The notes: generated by a model from the letters alone, not told the origin. A stretch of DNA of 64,000 nucleotides from Enterovirga rhinocerotis (GCF_004363955.1 NZ_SNZR01000011.1:1240001-1304000), one strand, 5' to 3'; shown: positions 46,647-55,857, counted from the first letter of the stretch. A program made the numbers and translations.

Positions 46647-46691
46647 GCGCGGGCCACCTGCAAACCGAAGGCCTCGTTTTCCCCGGCGAAG

Positions 46692-46705
46692 TTGATCCAG
46701 GTCAA
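46692..46705. promoter_or_regulatory. FixK/FNR box TTGATCCAGGTCAA
   Basis: TTGAT-N4-GTCAA, the best box of the three, 34 bp upstream of the FNR-type gene; autoregulation or control by FixK is likely. Confidence 0.75.
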
Positions 46706-46738
46706 AGTCCCGTCAGCCGCAACGGCTAGGATCGCGGG

Positions 46739-47494
46739 ATGATGCCGCCTTCAGACGCGCTCCTCCTCGACGCTCCGCCGGATCTGCCGGCGGCTCTGCT
46801 CGCCCCGCAGGCGGGGTGCATGAACTGCGACTTGAGGCCGGTCAGCATCTGTGGCGCGCTGGTCGACGAGGAACTCGCCGAACTGGCCCAGCTGTCCGAG
46901 CGCCGGAGTTTCGCCGCGCGCGAGGTTCTGACGATCCAAGGAGACCGGTCCGACGTCGTGTTCAACGTCCTCGCCGGCACGATCCGCCTCTATTCGCTCC
47001 TGCCGGACGGCCGGCGGCAGATCGTCGGCTTCCTGCTGCCGGGCGATTTCCTCGGGCTGTCGATGGAGGAGCGCAGCCCGTTCTGCGCCGATGCGGTGGT
47101 CGATTCGCGCGCCTGCTGCTTCCGCCGCGCCGGTTTCCAGGAATTCCTGGACCGCAAGCCCCACCTCCTGCGCCGCCTGCACCGGGCTGCGGTGCAGGAA
47201 ATGACGATGGCGCAGCATCACCTCGTCCTGCTCGGCAAGGCGCGGGCGGAGGTTCGGGTCCTGTCCTTTCTCCTGCACATGCGGCGGCGCTGGTCGGCCA
47301 TCGGCGGCCGCAGTTCCGTGACGGTTCCCCTCCCGATGAGCCGGCAGGACATCGCCGATTACATCGGCCTCACGATCAGCACCGTCAGCCGCACCCTGAC
47401 GGCTCTCGAGCGCGACCGGCGGATCCTCATCGTTCCGGATGGCGTTCGGCTGCTCGACCTGCCGGGGATCGAGGCAAGCGTCGCCGGCGGATGA
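46739..47494 (+). CDS. Fnr/FnrL-type oxygen-responsive regulator
   Basis: 251 aa. N-terminal Cys cluster GCMNCDLRPVSICGAL (Cys27, 30, 38) plus Cys in SPFCADAV could bind a [4Fe-4S] cluster that senses O2. C-terminal HTH MSRQDIADYIGLTISTVSRTL; the Glu usual in FNR/FixK recognition helices (LTxETxSR) is Ser here, so the DNA preference may differ. Its last 68 bp overlap the convergent regulator. Confidence 0.87.
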   Translation: MMPPSDALLLDAPPDLPAALLAPQAGCMNCDLRPVSICGALVDEELAELAQLSERRSFAAREVLTIQGDRSDVVFNVLAGTIRLYSLLPDGRRQIVGFLLPGDFLGLSMEERSPFCADAVVDSRACCFRRAGFQEFLDRKPHLLRRLHRAAVQEMTMAQHHLVLLGKARAEVRVLSFLLHMRRRWSAIGGRSSVTVPLPMSRQDIADYIGLTISTVSRTLTALERDRRILIVPDGVRLLDLPGIEASVAGG

Positions 47495-48185
47495 TCCCGC
47501 GCCGGCCCTCGGCCCTCTCCTCGAGACGTCTCTGGTCGCAGACGAGGATGCGCGGCCGGCGGTTGGCGATGAGGGCCTCCTCCTCCCAGTCCTTCAGGAT
47601 GCGGCTCACGGTGAAATGCGTCGTGCCGGTGAGCTCGGCCAGGTCCTGACGCGACACGGGCGGAGTCTGGATGACGATCCCGTCCCGACATTGCACCGCG
47701 ATCCGCAGGACGGCGCGCGCGAGCCGCTGCTCGACCGGCTCGGTGACGATTTCCTGAAGCTGCGCCAGCATGGCGTCGTTTCGGTCGCAGAGGAATTGCA
47801 CGGCGCCGCGCAGGAGCGCCGGGTCCGCGCTCGCGACCGCCTCGAAATCGGCCCGCGACCAGCGCAGCACCCGCGTCTCGGTGACGGCCCAGGCCGTCGT
47901 CGCGTAAGGCGTCGCGCGCAGAGCCGACGGCCAGCCGACCGGATCGCCCGGACCAGCGAAGCCGAGCCCGATATGGGCGCCGCTGGCCGCCATATGCGCC
48001 AGCCTGAGACAGCCCTCCTGGACGAGGTGGAAATGCGTCGGCACGTCCCCCTGACTGGTCACGCGCGCGCCGGTCGAGATGACGTGGAACTCGGCCGTGT
48101 CCTCGAGCCGCTCGATGGATTGCGGGCGGAGAGCGCCGAAGACGACGCCGAGATCGGGAAGAGCGAATCCTGGCCCGCGTGACAT
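47427..48185 (-). CDS. Crp/Fnr-family regulator, cofactor unknown
   Basis: 252 aa, sensor domain (VTSQGDVPTHFHLVQEGCLRL) and HTH VSRQDLAELTGTTHFTVSRILKDWE, again the WE-ended form. No N-terminal Cys cluster. The 25-residue C-terminal tail is very Arg-rich and is encoded within the 3' end of the Fnr gene on the other strand. Confidence 0.82.
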   Translation of the reverse strand: MSRGPGFALPDLGVVFGALRPQSIERLEDTAEFHVISTGARVTSQGDVPTHFHLVQEGCLRLAHMAASGAHIGLGFAGPGDPVGWPSALRATPYATTAWAVTETRVLRWSRADFEAVASADPALLRGAVQFLCDRNDAMLAQLQEIVTEPVEQRLARAVLRIAVQCRDGIVIQTPPVSRQDLAELTGTTHFTVSRILKDWEEEALIANRRPRILVCDQRRLEERAEGRRGIIRRRRLPRSPAGRAAERHPER

Positions 48186-48385
48186 GCGCTGTTTCCCGCG
48201 TTGATCCCCGGCGGCGTCAAAAGGGGAGGGTGCCTCCGCCGACTGCCCGAACCGTTCCTACGCGCGATGCGGCCGGTTGGATTTGCGTCAGCACAAAGGG
48301 CGCGAATCGTCCGGGGTACGCAAGGCGGACCGCAGCCCCGCGGCGGTGCGGGAAACGTGATTGCTCCGTCCGGGCCGAGCCGGAA

Positions 48386-48433
48386 ATGAGGTTTCAAGGG
48401 CGGTCCTGGAACGCATCACAATTGAGACCTCAT
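48386..48433. promoter_or_regulatory. Inverted repeat upstream of the dioxygenase gene
   Basis: ATGAGGTTTCAA (48386-48397) and TTGAGACCTCAT (48422-48433) are complementary at 11 of 12 positions, 24 bp apart, 44 bp before the ATG at 48478. It could be an operator or an RNA stem. Confidence 0.45.
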
Positions 48434-48477
48434 CCCACCGGAAGCGACGCATTCTTGTGTCGTCGGAAAGGTGGGAC

Positions 48478-48996
48478 ATGGATTTACGCGCGCTGCCTGA
48501 GCACGGAACTCTCCTCGCCGGTCTCGGTGCGGCCGCCGCCGCGCCGGTCGAGGTCTATCTCTCCACGGCCCGCCGCATGCTGGAGCGCATGGTGGCGCAG
48601 CCCGATTGGGTGTCCGGCCTCGCGCTCGAGCGGAAGCCGGGCGGCTATACGCGCAACTTCCTGTTCGGCGAGGGGGGGATCAGCGTCTGGGCCATGGTCT
48701 GGAGCCCCGGCGCGACGACATCCGTGCACGACCATCACTGCTCATGCTGTTTCGGCGTCGTCCGGGGCGCGGTGCGGGAGGTCTGGTTCCGGCCGATCAG
48801 CGACACCCACGCCGTCGCCACGGGGGAGGCCGATCGCGGGCCGGGCTACGTCGCCTGCATGCTGCCGAGCGGTCCCAACCTTCATCAGATGATCAATGCC
48901 GGGAGCGAGGAGGCCGTCTCGATCCACGTCTACGGCTACGACCATCACCTCCATGCGAGCTCGGTCGACCGGGAATACCAGATCGCCCGCCTGTAG
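48478..48996 (+). CDS. Cysteine dioxygenase family protein
   Basis: 172 aa cupin. Iron site His84 and His86 in SVHDHHCSCC and His136 in GPNLHQMINA; Cys91 occupies the place of the Cys that is crosslinked to Tyr in mammalian CDO, and Tyr152/154 lie where the partner Tyr and substrate Tyr are expected. It probably oxidises cysteine or a related thiol to the sulfinate. ATG at 48478 follows GGTGGG. It has its own inverted repeat upstream. Confidence 0.85.
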   Translation: MDLRALPEHGTLLAGLGAAAAAPVEVYLSTARRMLERMVAQPDWVSGLALERKPGGYTRNFLFGEGGISVWAMVWSPGATTSVHDHHCSCCFGVVRGAVREVWFRPISDTHAVATGEADRGPGYVACMLPSGPNLHQMINAGSEEAVSIHVYGYDHHLHASSVDREYQIARL

Positions 48997-49050
48997 CGGC
49001 CTGCCGCGCTCGCGCCGGGCCGGCCGCCGGGCCGACATGGAGCCGCCCGC

Positions 49051-49578
49051 TCACTCCATGTAGGTCGTCGGCATCGCGGTCGTGAATTTCATCTCCTCCA
49101 TCGCGATGGAGGCCGAGATGTTCGAGAAGTCGAGCCGGGTGATCAGCCGCTGGTAGAAGCCGTCATAGGCCGCGACGTCCGGGACGACGACCTTGAGCAG
49201 GTAGTCGATGTCGCCCGTCAGGCGCCACGCCTCGACGACCTCCGGGAAGCCGTCGATCACGCGGCGGAACGCCTCCGACCATTCCGCCGCATGGCGCGGC
49301 GCCTTCACGGCGATGAAGACGGTGGTGGCGAGGTTGAGCTTGCGCCGGTCGACGACCGCGACGCGGCGCTTGATGACGCCTTTCTCCTCCAGCCGCTTGA
49401 TCCGCCGCCAGCAGGGCCCGCTGCTGAGCCCGACCCGTTCCGCGACGGTCGCGATCGGGAGCGAGGAATCCTCCTGGAGGACGTCCAGGATCTTGCGGTC
49501 GATCGCATCGAACACGGCCGAGATATCTCCGTTCCCGCCACCACGGCGAAAGGGGCGATCGCGCAAGACGCCTTGCAT
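49051..49578 (-). CDS. Lrp/AsnC-family regulator
   Basis: 175 aa. Winged HTH AIDRKILDVLQEDSSLPIATVAERVGLSSGPCWRRIKRLEEKGVI-type helices (about 27-70) and RAM effector domain with TGDIDYLLKVVVPD. GPCWRRI is the typical recognition helix. It has a 20-residue N-terminal extension; an internal GTG start is possible. Divergent from the SDR gene. Confidence 0.87.
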   Translation of the reverse strand: MQGVLRDRPFRRGGGNGDISAVFDAIDRKILDVLQEDSSLPIATVAERVGLSSGPCWRRIKRLEEKGVIKRRVAVVDRRKLNLATTVFIAVKAPRHAAEWSEAFRRVIDGFPEVVEAWRLTGDIDYLLKVVVPDVAAYDGFYQRLITRLDFSNISASIAMEEMKFTTAMPTTYME

Positions 49579-49721
49579 GGCGCGCGCCCGCCCTACTCGC
49601 CTCGCCGGCGGCAACCCTCTATCAGCGATGCGACCGGAGCGTGCCACAGGTCGGCCTCGTCCGCGAGGCCGATCCTCGCGACGCGCGGGCGGCGGTGCGG
49701 ACGACAAAAGGGCAGGGCGGG

Positions 49722-50489
49722 ATGAGCGGAGGACGATTGGCGGGCAAGGCGGCGCTCGTCACCGGGGCAGGGCGCGGGATCGGGCGCGCCATCGCGCTCC
49801 GTCTCGCCGGGGACGGGGCACTCGTCTGCGTCCATTACGGGAGTTCGTCGGCCGCCGCCGAGGCGGTGGTCGCCGAGATCGCGGCGGCGGGCGGCGCGGC
49901 CTTCGCGGTGGGGGCGGATCTGCGCGACCCGCAGGCCATCCCGACGCTCGTCGAGGACGCCTGCGCCGGCGTCGCGGAGCGGACGGGGCAGGGCGGCCTC
50001 GACATCCTCGTCAACAATGCCGGGATCGGCACCCGCGCGCGCTTCGAGGACGTGACGCCGCAGATGCTGGACGATGTCGTCCAGATCAACCTGAAGGCCC
50101 CCTTCCTCCTGATCCAGGCGGCCGCGCCGCGGATCCGGGCGGGCGGGCGAATCGTCAATATCGGCTCGATGGCGAGCCTGTCGGCCTTCCCCGACCTCGT
50201 CGCCTATGCGCCGACCAAGGCCGGGCTCGACGCGCTGACCCGCGCGCTCGCGGTGCATCTCGGCCCGCGCGGGATCACGGTCAACGCGGTCCTTCCCGGC
50301 GCCACCGCGACGGAGATGAATCCGCTTGCGGAGGGTTCGGAGCGGGCGAAAGCGGTGGCCGCGACGACGGCCATCGGGCGCGTCGGCCAGCCCTCGGACA
50401 TCGCCGACGTCGTCGCCTTCCTCGCCTCCGACGAGGCGCGCTGGGTGACGGGCGAGCTGATCCGGGCCACGGGCGGACAGAGGCTGTAG
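49722..50489 (+). CDS. Short-chain dehydrogenase/reductase
   Basis: 255 aa classical SDR: cofactor loop TGAGRGIGRA (about residue 15), NNAG at about 103, catalytic Ser/Tyr/Lys as SMAS, YAPTK, and GITVNAVLPGATATEM. The HYG after strand 2 favours NADP. Followed 47 bp later by a crotonase gene, so both may act on one acyl-CoA or hydroxyacid pathway. Start ATG at 49722 after GGGCGG. Confidence 0.88.
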   Translation: MSGGRLAGKAALVTGAGRGIGRAIALRLAGDGALVCVHYGSSSAAAEAVVAEIAAAGGAAFAVGADLRDPQAIPTLVEDACAGVAERTGQGGLDILVNNAGIGTRARFEDVTPQMLDDVVQINLKAPFLLIQAAAPRIRAGGRIVNIGSMASLSAFPDLVAYAPTKAGLDALTRALAVHLGPRGITVNAVLPGATATEMNPLAEGSERAKAVAATTAIGRVGQPSDIADVVAFLASDEARWVTGELIRATGGQRL

Positions 50490-50536
50490 GGTCCCGCGAT
50501 GAATGACGTCGTCCCGCTCTTCCGACGGAGGCTCCC

Positions 50537-51337
50537 GTGACGGCCACGGAGGAGACGGCCGGCCCGCCGATCCTGACTATCGACGGCACCGTTGCGACCC
50601 TGCGGCTCGCCCGGCCTCGCCACCTCAACCGGATCGAGCCGGAGGACCTCGTCAGTCTGCATGAGAGCCTCGACCGGCTCGAGGCGATGCGCTCCGTGCG
50701 CGTCCTCGTCCTGACCGGCACCGGGCGGGCCTTCAGCTCGGGCTATCATCTCGGCGATCTCGCGCGCCGGAGCGCGGCACCGGCCGCCGCGGAGCCGGAG
50801 GACGGCGGCGAGACCGCCTTCGAACGCCTCGCCAACCGGATCGAGGATTTCGCGCTTCCGACCATCTGCCGGCTGAACGGCGGCGTCTATGGCGGCTCGA
50901 CCGATCTCGCGCTCGCCTGCGACTTCCGGATCGGGACGGAACTGACGAAGATGTTCATGCCGGCGGCGCGGCTCGGGCTCCACTATTATCGCGGCGGCAT
51001 GGTGCGCTACGTGACGCGGCTCGGACCGGACGCGGCGAAGCGTCTGTTCCTGACGGCGGAGACCCTGGAGGCCGCCGAGATGCTGCGGATCGGCTACCTC
51101 ACCGACCTCGTTCCCTCGGCCGAGCTCGATTCCCGCGTCGCCGACCTCGCCGGCCGGATCGCCGCCAACGCGCCCCGCGTCACCCAAGCGATGAAATGCA
51201 CGATCAACGAGATCGCGCGCGGAGACCTCGATCGCGCGGAGGCGAACCGTCGGCACCACGACAGCCTTCGCGGCGCGGAGATCGCCGAGGGCATGCGAGC
51301 CTTTCGGGAGAAGCGGGCGCCCGTCTTCGAGGACTGA
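50537..51337 (+). CDS. Enoyl-CoA hydratase/isomerase family protein
   Basis: 266 aa. CoA-binding loop GRAFSSGYHLGDL and oxyanion segment LNGGVYGGSTDLALACDFRI; the third catalytic segment reads AARLGLHYYRGGMVR, without the usual Glu residues, so the reaction is uncertain. Shares little detail with the crotonase at 4629. Co-directional with the SDR gene. Confidence 0.82.
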   Translation: MTATEETAGPPILTIDGTVATLRLARPRHLNRIEPEDLVSLHESLDRLEAMRSVRVLVLTGTGRAFSSGYHLGDLARRSAAPAAAEPEDGGETAFERLANRIEDFALPTICRLNGGVYGGSTDLALACDFRIGTELTKMFMPAARLGLHYYRGGMVRYVTRLGPDAAKRLFLTAETLEAAEMLRIGYLTDLVPSAELDSRVADLAGRIAANAPRVTQAMKCTINEIARGDLDRAEANRRHHDSLRGAEIAEGMRAFREKRAPVFED

Positions 51338-51519
51338 CCGGCCGAGGAGCGTCATGCATCCCGGCCCGAAGCGCGCCGGCACGAGGAGCGGATGAAGCTC
51401 TTGCATTCGCCCCAGGAGCGAGGACGGCGAGGCCGAATCGCCCGCCCTCGGCACCCGTCATCCTGGGCATCGCGGCCCGATCGGTCTATGCGGGCGCGAT
51501 TTCGCGGGATTCCGACCAC

Positions 51520-52383
51520 GTGACCTATCGCTCGAACCGGGACGGGCCGGATGACACGTCCGCTGCGCGCCAGCCGCTCTCGGTCTTCTTCATCGCCCGC
51601 AACGAAGCCGACCGGATCGGCGCGGCCATCCGGGCCGCGCGCGACCTCACGGACGACCTGATCGTCGTCGATTCCGGCTCGACCGATGCGACGGTCGCGA
51701 TCGCAGAGGGGCTCGGTGCGCGCGTCGTCCACCGGGATTGGGAGGGCTACGGGCCGCAGAAGCGCTTCGCCGAGGAACTCTGCCGGCACGACTGGATGCT
51801 CAATCTCGACGCCGACGAGATCGTCACGCCGGAATTGCGGGCCGAGATCCGCTCCCTCTTCGCTCGGGGCGAGCCCGAGGAGGACGGCTACCGGATCGGC
51901 ATCGCCGAGGTCTTTCCCGGGGAGGAGAGGCCCCACCGATTCGCCTATACGCTCCACCCGGTGCGGCTCTACCGGCGCAGCCGTGGACGCTATTCGGCCT
52001 CGCCCGTCCATGACAGGGTGGACATGGCGGAGGGCGCGCGGATCGGCTCGCTCCGCGCGATCCTGCATCATTTCTCGGTGCGCTCCCTCGCCGACCAGCT
52101 CGCGAAACTCGACCGCTATTCCGACCAGCAGGCCGACGATCTCGCGGCGCGCGGAATCGTGATCCCTACCTGGCGCATCCTGTTCGAATTCCAGGCATCG
52201 TTCTGGAAGGCCTACATCATCCGGCGGCATTTCCTGCGCGGCACCTACGGCTTCCTGACGGCCGCGAACTACGCGATCGCCCGGCACATGCGCGTTGCCA
52301 AGCACTACGAGCGCAGCCGCGGCCTCACGCGCGGGCCCTTGTCCGACGCGACCTCTGTTGACCCGCCGCAGGCGAAGCCCTAA
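51520..52383 (+). CDS. Family 2 glycosyltransferase, WaaE/LgtF-like
   Basis: 287 aa. GT2 domain: LSVFFIARNEADRIGAAIRA, DLIVVDSGSTDATVAIAE, and LNLDADEIVTPEL as the DxD-type nucleotide-sugar site; then RLYRRSRGRY and a C-terminal amphipathic part. Related enzymes add glucose to the LPS inner core at the inner membrane. Only a GTG at 51520 gives a sensible start in this frame; the longer frame overlaps the crotonase gene. Confidence 0.82.
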   Translation: MTYRSNRDGPDDTSAARQPLSVFFIARNEADRIGAAIRAARDLTDDLIVVDSGSTDATVAIAEGLGARVVHRDWEGYGPQKRFAEELCRHDWMLNLDADEIVTPELRAEIRSLFARGEPEEDGYRIGIAEVFPGEERPHRFAYTLHPVRLYRRSRGRYSASPVHDRVDMAEGARIGSLRAILHHFSVRSLADQLAKLDRYSDQQADDLAARGIVIPTWRILFEFQASFWKAYIIRRHFLRGTYGFLTAANYAIARHMRVAKHYERSRGLTRGPLSDATSVDPPQAKP

Positions 52384-52397
52384 TCCACCGCACCTGA

Positions 52398-52490
52398 GGT
52401 GACGTGGCCGAGAGGCTGAAGGCGGCGGTTTGCTAAACCGTTATACGGTCAAAAGCCGTATCGAGGGTTCGAATCCCTCCGTCACCGCCA
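52398..52490 (+). tRNA. tRNA-Ser (anticodon GCT)
   Basis: Acceptor GGTGACG/CGTCACC, anticodon loop TTGCTAA, long variable arm TATACGGTCAAAAGCCGTATC region, T-loop TTCGAAT, discriminator G and encoded CCA. Reads AGC/AGU serine codons. Confidence 0.95.
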
Positions 52491-52538
52491 GCGATCCGGC
52501 ACTCTGCCCGGTCGTGGCGCGCGGTTTCGGCCGATGGC

Positions 52539-53153
52539 TCAGCCTCGGATCCCATCCACGATGAACGACACCGTCTCGCGGGCGATCTGGTCCGGCGAGA
52601 GCGGGCCGTCGGGGTCGTACCAGCGCGCGATCCAGCTCAGGGCGCCGGCCGCGGCGAAGGCGAGCATGCGCGGATCGCAGGGGCGGATGGAGCCGTCCGC
52701 GATGCCGGTCTCGACGAGGGAGCGGAAGCGCCGGTCGATGCGGCTCTTCAGCGTGCGCAGCTCCTTGCGAGCGGCCGGAGGAAGCGGATCCTCGCCGACC
52801 AGGATCAGGCAGCGGCCGAAATCCTCCGTGACGATGTGAGCGTATTCCGTCCAGAGGACCGTCAGCCGGTCGAGCCCGGTCGCGACGCCTCCTTCCGCCG
52901 CCACCGCGGCGGAGGCGGCATCGAGGCGCTCCAGGCCGAGCCTGACGCATTCGCACAGGATGTCGTCCTTGCTGCGGACGTAATGGTAGATCGTGGGCTT
53001 CGAGACCTTCAGCCGATCCGCGACGTCGTCGAGCGAGGTGCCGTGGAAGCCCTGCTCGCTGAAGGCGCGGGCCGCCGCGCGCAGGACCGCCTCGCGCTTC
53101 AGCGCCCGTTCGGCCTTGCGCTGCTGCGGCGTCTTCCAAAGCGACGCCGACAT
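52539..53153 (-). CDS. TetR-family regulator
   Basis: 204 aa. N-terminal HTH AVLRAAARAFSEQGFHGTSL / VADRLKVSKPTIYHYVRSKDDIL (about 22-70). Ligand domain unassigned. It sits at the end of an acyl-CoA ligase / Liv transporter cluster on the same strand and is the likely repressor of that cluster, as in similar FadR/PsrA-type arrangements. Confidence 0.87.
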   Translation of the reverse strand: MSASLWKTPQQRKAERALKREAVLRAAARAFSEQGFHGTSLDDVADRLKVSKPTIYHYVRSKDDILCECVRLGLERLDAASAAVAAEGGVATGLDRLTVLWTEYAHIVTEDFGRCLILVGEDPLPPAARKELRTLKSRIDRRFRSLVETGIADGSIRPCDPRMLAFAAAGALSWIARWYDPDGPLSPDQIARETVSFIVDGIRG

Positions 53154-53200
53154 CAGCGCTCGCTCCCGCAGGCAAAGGACTTGCCCATCTCGACTGTTCC

Positions 53201-55030
53201 TCAGGCCGGCTCCGGAACGCGCTCCGGCCGATAGAGCGCCTCGATCTCGGCGGCGTATTTGCTGGCGATGTTCGCGCGGCGGACCTTCATGGTCGCCGTC
53301 ACCTCGTCGTCGTCATGGTCGAGCTCCTTGGTGAGGAGGTGGAAGCGCTTCAGCTGCGCGACGGGCGCGAGAAGCGCGTTCGCCGCGCCGATCTCGGCCT
53401 CGATCAGCTCGCGGATGCGCGGATGCTCCGCGAGGCTCCGGAAATGCGTGAAGGGGATGCGGTTCTCCTCCGCCCATTTCCCCACGGTCTCCGCGTCGAT
53501 CTGGACGAGGGCCGACGGGTAGCGGCGGCCATCGGCCACGACGATGCATTCCTTGATGAAGGCGCTGCCCTTGACCGTATTCTCGATCTCGGACGGCGAG
53601 AGGTTCTTGCCGCCGGCCGTGATCATGATGTCCTTCAGCCGGTCCACGATCCTGACCTGCCCGCCCTCGAGCACCGCGACGTCCCCCGTATGCAGCCAGC
53701 CGTCGCGCAGCACGGCCCCGCTCGCCTCCGGGTGTCGGAAATAGCCCTCGAAGACCATCTCGCCGCGCACGAGGAGTTCCCCGTCCGGGCCGAGCTTCGC
53801 GGTCGCGCCCGCCACCGCCTCGCCGACGGCGCCGGGCCGCATCGTGTCCCGGCGCTGGCCGGTGGCCATCCCGGAGGTCTCGGTGAGCCCGTAGACCTCG
53901 ACGAGCGGCACGCCGATCGTGCGGAAGAAGGCGACGATCCGGGGCGGGATCGGGGCCGCGCCCGTGAGCGCCACCTGCGCCTTGCGCAGCCCGACGAAGT
54001 TCTGCAGGGCGCGGAAGACGGTGAGGTAGTAGAAGCCGAAGAGCGCGCGCTCGCGCAGGCTGCGCTCGTGCGGCGGCTTGCAGGCGAAGGGCGCGCAGGC
54101 CGCGAGCCCCGCCTCGAACAGGCGCCGGCGCCAGCCGCCCGCCTCCATCATCTTGATGTGGATCGCGGCGTGCAGCTTCTCCCAGATGCGGGGCACGCCG
54201 AGGAACAGACTCGGCGCGACCTCGCGCAGGTCCTCCTGAACGGTGCGGACGGATTCGCCGAAGGAGACGCAGGATCCGGCATAGATCGGCGCCATCGTGG
54301 TCAGCATCTGCTCCGCGACGTGGCAGAGCGGCAGATACGAGAGGTTGGTGGTCTGCGCCCCGACGCCGAGCCGCTCGATCACGCCGGCGGCCTGCGCCCG
54401 CATGTTGCGGAAGCTGAGCATGGCGCCCTTCGGCTTGCCGGTCGATCCGGAGGTGTAGACGATCAGCGCGAGATCCGAGAGCGTCTGCGCGGCGAGCCGC
54501 GTCTCGATCGCGTCGGGAGCCGCGGCGTCCCTCTCGGCGCCGAGCGAGAGCAGCTCGGCGAAGGAGACGATCAGCGGGCTCTCGTAATGCCGCAGGCCCT
54601 TCGGATCGACCACGACGATCCGTTTGAGGCGCGGCAGTTCGCCGAGCCGCTCGAGCACCTTGTCGGTCTGCTCCTGGTCCTCGCAGACGACGATCTCGGC
54701 CTCGGAATGGCCGAGGACATAGGCCACCTCGTTGGCGGGGCTCGTCGGGTAGACGCCGATGGCGACGCCGCCGACCATCCCGGCCCCGAGCTGCGCCACG
54801 ACCCATTCCACCCGGTTCTCGGACAGGATGCCGACGTGGCCGCGCTCCGACAGGCCGAGCGCGAGGAGGCCGAGGCCGAAATGCCGGGCCCGGCGATCGT
54901 ACTCCGCCCAGGTCACGGGCTGCCAGATGCCGAAATCCTTCTGCAGCAGCGCGAGCCGAGAGGGCATCGTCTGCGCGTTCCGCCGCAGCATCTGCGGCAG
55001 CGTCAGCTCGGGGAGCGTCACGAGAGCCAC
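53201..55030 (-). CDS. Long-chain acyl-CoA synthetase (AMP-forming)
   Basis: 609 aa ANL-superfamily ligase. AMP-binding P-loop LIVYTSGSTGKPKGAML, then VYGLTETSGMATG, GWLHTGDVAVLEG and DRLKDIMITAGGKNLSPSEIE. The length and the VDRLKD / GGKNLSP features are those of FadD15-like long-chain ligases. Its first 13 bp overlap livF, so the ligase is made with the transporter and would activate the imported acid. Confidence 0.9.
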   Translation of the reverse strand: MALVTLPELTLPQMLRRNAQTMPSRLALLQKDFGIWQPVTWAEYDRRARHFGLGLLALGLSERGHVGILSENRVEWVVAQLGAGMVGGVAIGVYPTSPANEVAYVLGHSEAEIVVCEDQEQTDKVLERLGELPRLKRIVVVDPKGLRHYESPLIVSFAELLSLGAERDAAAPDAIETRLAAQTLSDLALIVYTSGSTGKPKGAMLSFRNMRAQAAGVIERLGVGAQTTNLSYLPLCHVAEQMLTTMAPIYAGSCVSFGESVRTVQEDLREVAPSLFLGVPRIWEKLHAAIHIKMMEAGGWRRRLFEAGLAACAPFACKPPHERSLRERALFGFYYLTVFRALQNFVGLRKAQVALTGAAPIPPRIVAFFRTIGVPLVEVYGLTETSGMATGQRRDTMRPGAVGEAVAGATAKLGPDGELLVRGEMVFEGYFRHPEASGAVLRDGWLHTGDVAVLEGGQVRIVDRLKDIMITAGGKNLSPSEIENTVKGSAFIKECIVVADGRRYPSALVQIDAETVGKWAEENRIPFTHFRSLAEHPRIRELIEAEIGAANALLAPVAQLKRFHLLTKELDHDDDEVTATMKVRRANIASKYAAEIEALYRPERVPEPA

Positions 55031-55827
55031 CGCTTGCGGCGCTTGTAGTGCTTGACGTCGCGATAGGAGCGCTCGCCGCCCGCGCCGCCGAGGCCGAGAT
55101 AGAATTCGCGCACGTCCTGATCGCGCATCAGCCGCTCGACCGGCCCGTCGATCACGACCTTACCGGTCTCGAGGATGTAGCCGTAATGCGCGACCGCGAA
55201 GGCGACGGCCGCGTTCTGCTCGACGAGAAGCATCGAGACCTTCTGCTCGGCATTGATGCGCGCGATGATGGCGAAGATCTCCTCCACCAGCATGGGCGCG
55301 AGGCCGAGAGAGGGCTCGTCGAGCAGCATCAGCGAGGGACGGGCGACGAGAGCCCGCCCGATGGCGAGCATCTGCTGCTCGCCGCCGGAGAGATAGCCCG
55401 CGAGCCCTCGCCGCCGCTCGCGCAGTCGCGGAAAGTACTCGTAGACCATGTCGAAATCGGCGGCCGCGCCCGCCCGTCCGGCCAGCGCGAAGGTCGCCGC
55501 CGTGAGGTTCTCCTCGACGGTCAGGTCCTCGAAGATGCGCCGCCCCTCCATGACGTGGAAGAGGCCCCGCCGGACGAGGCCGTGCGGCGGGTCGGCCGCG
55601 ACGTCCCGGCCCTCGAACCGGATCGAGCCGGCCGTGACGGCGCCGTCCTCGAGCGCGAGCAGGTTCGAGACGGCCTTGAGCAGCGTCGACTTGCCCGCTC
55701 CGTTCGAGCCGAGCAGGGCCACGATCTGGCCCTGCGGCACCTGGAGCGACAGGCCGCGCAGGACCTGGACGGTCCTGTTATAGACGACCTCGACATTGTT
55801 CACGTCGAGCAAAGCGGCTGCGGCCAT
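55018..55827 (-). CDS. livF: Branched-chain-type ABC transporter ATPase LivF
   Basis: 269 aa. Walker A LLGSNGAGKSTLLKAV, signature YLSGGEQQMLAIG, Walker B LMLLDEPSLGLAP. The C-terminal 30 residues after YLGLGG are basic and longer than in LivF. Pairs with LivG. Confidence 0.92.
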   Translation of the reverse strand: MAAAALLDVNNVEVVYNRTVQVLRGLSLQVPQGQIVALLGSNGAGKSTLLKAVSNLLALEDGAVTAGSIRFEGRDVAADPPHGLVRRGLFHVMEGRRIFEDLTVEENLTAATFALAGRAGAAADFDMVYEYFPRLRERRRGLAGYLSGGEQQMLAIGRALVARPSLMLLDEPSLGLAPMLVEEIFAIIARINAEQKVSMLLVEQNAAVAFAVAHYGYILETGKVVIDGPVERLMRDQDVREFYLGLGGAGGERSYRDVKHYKRRKRWLS

Positions 55828-55857
55828 CGCCCCGGATCCCCTGTGCGGACCGGCCGC

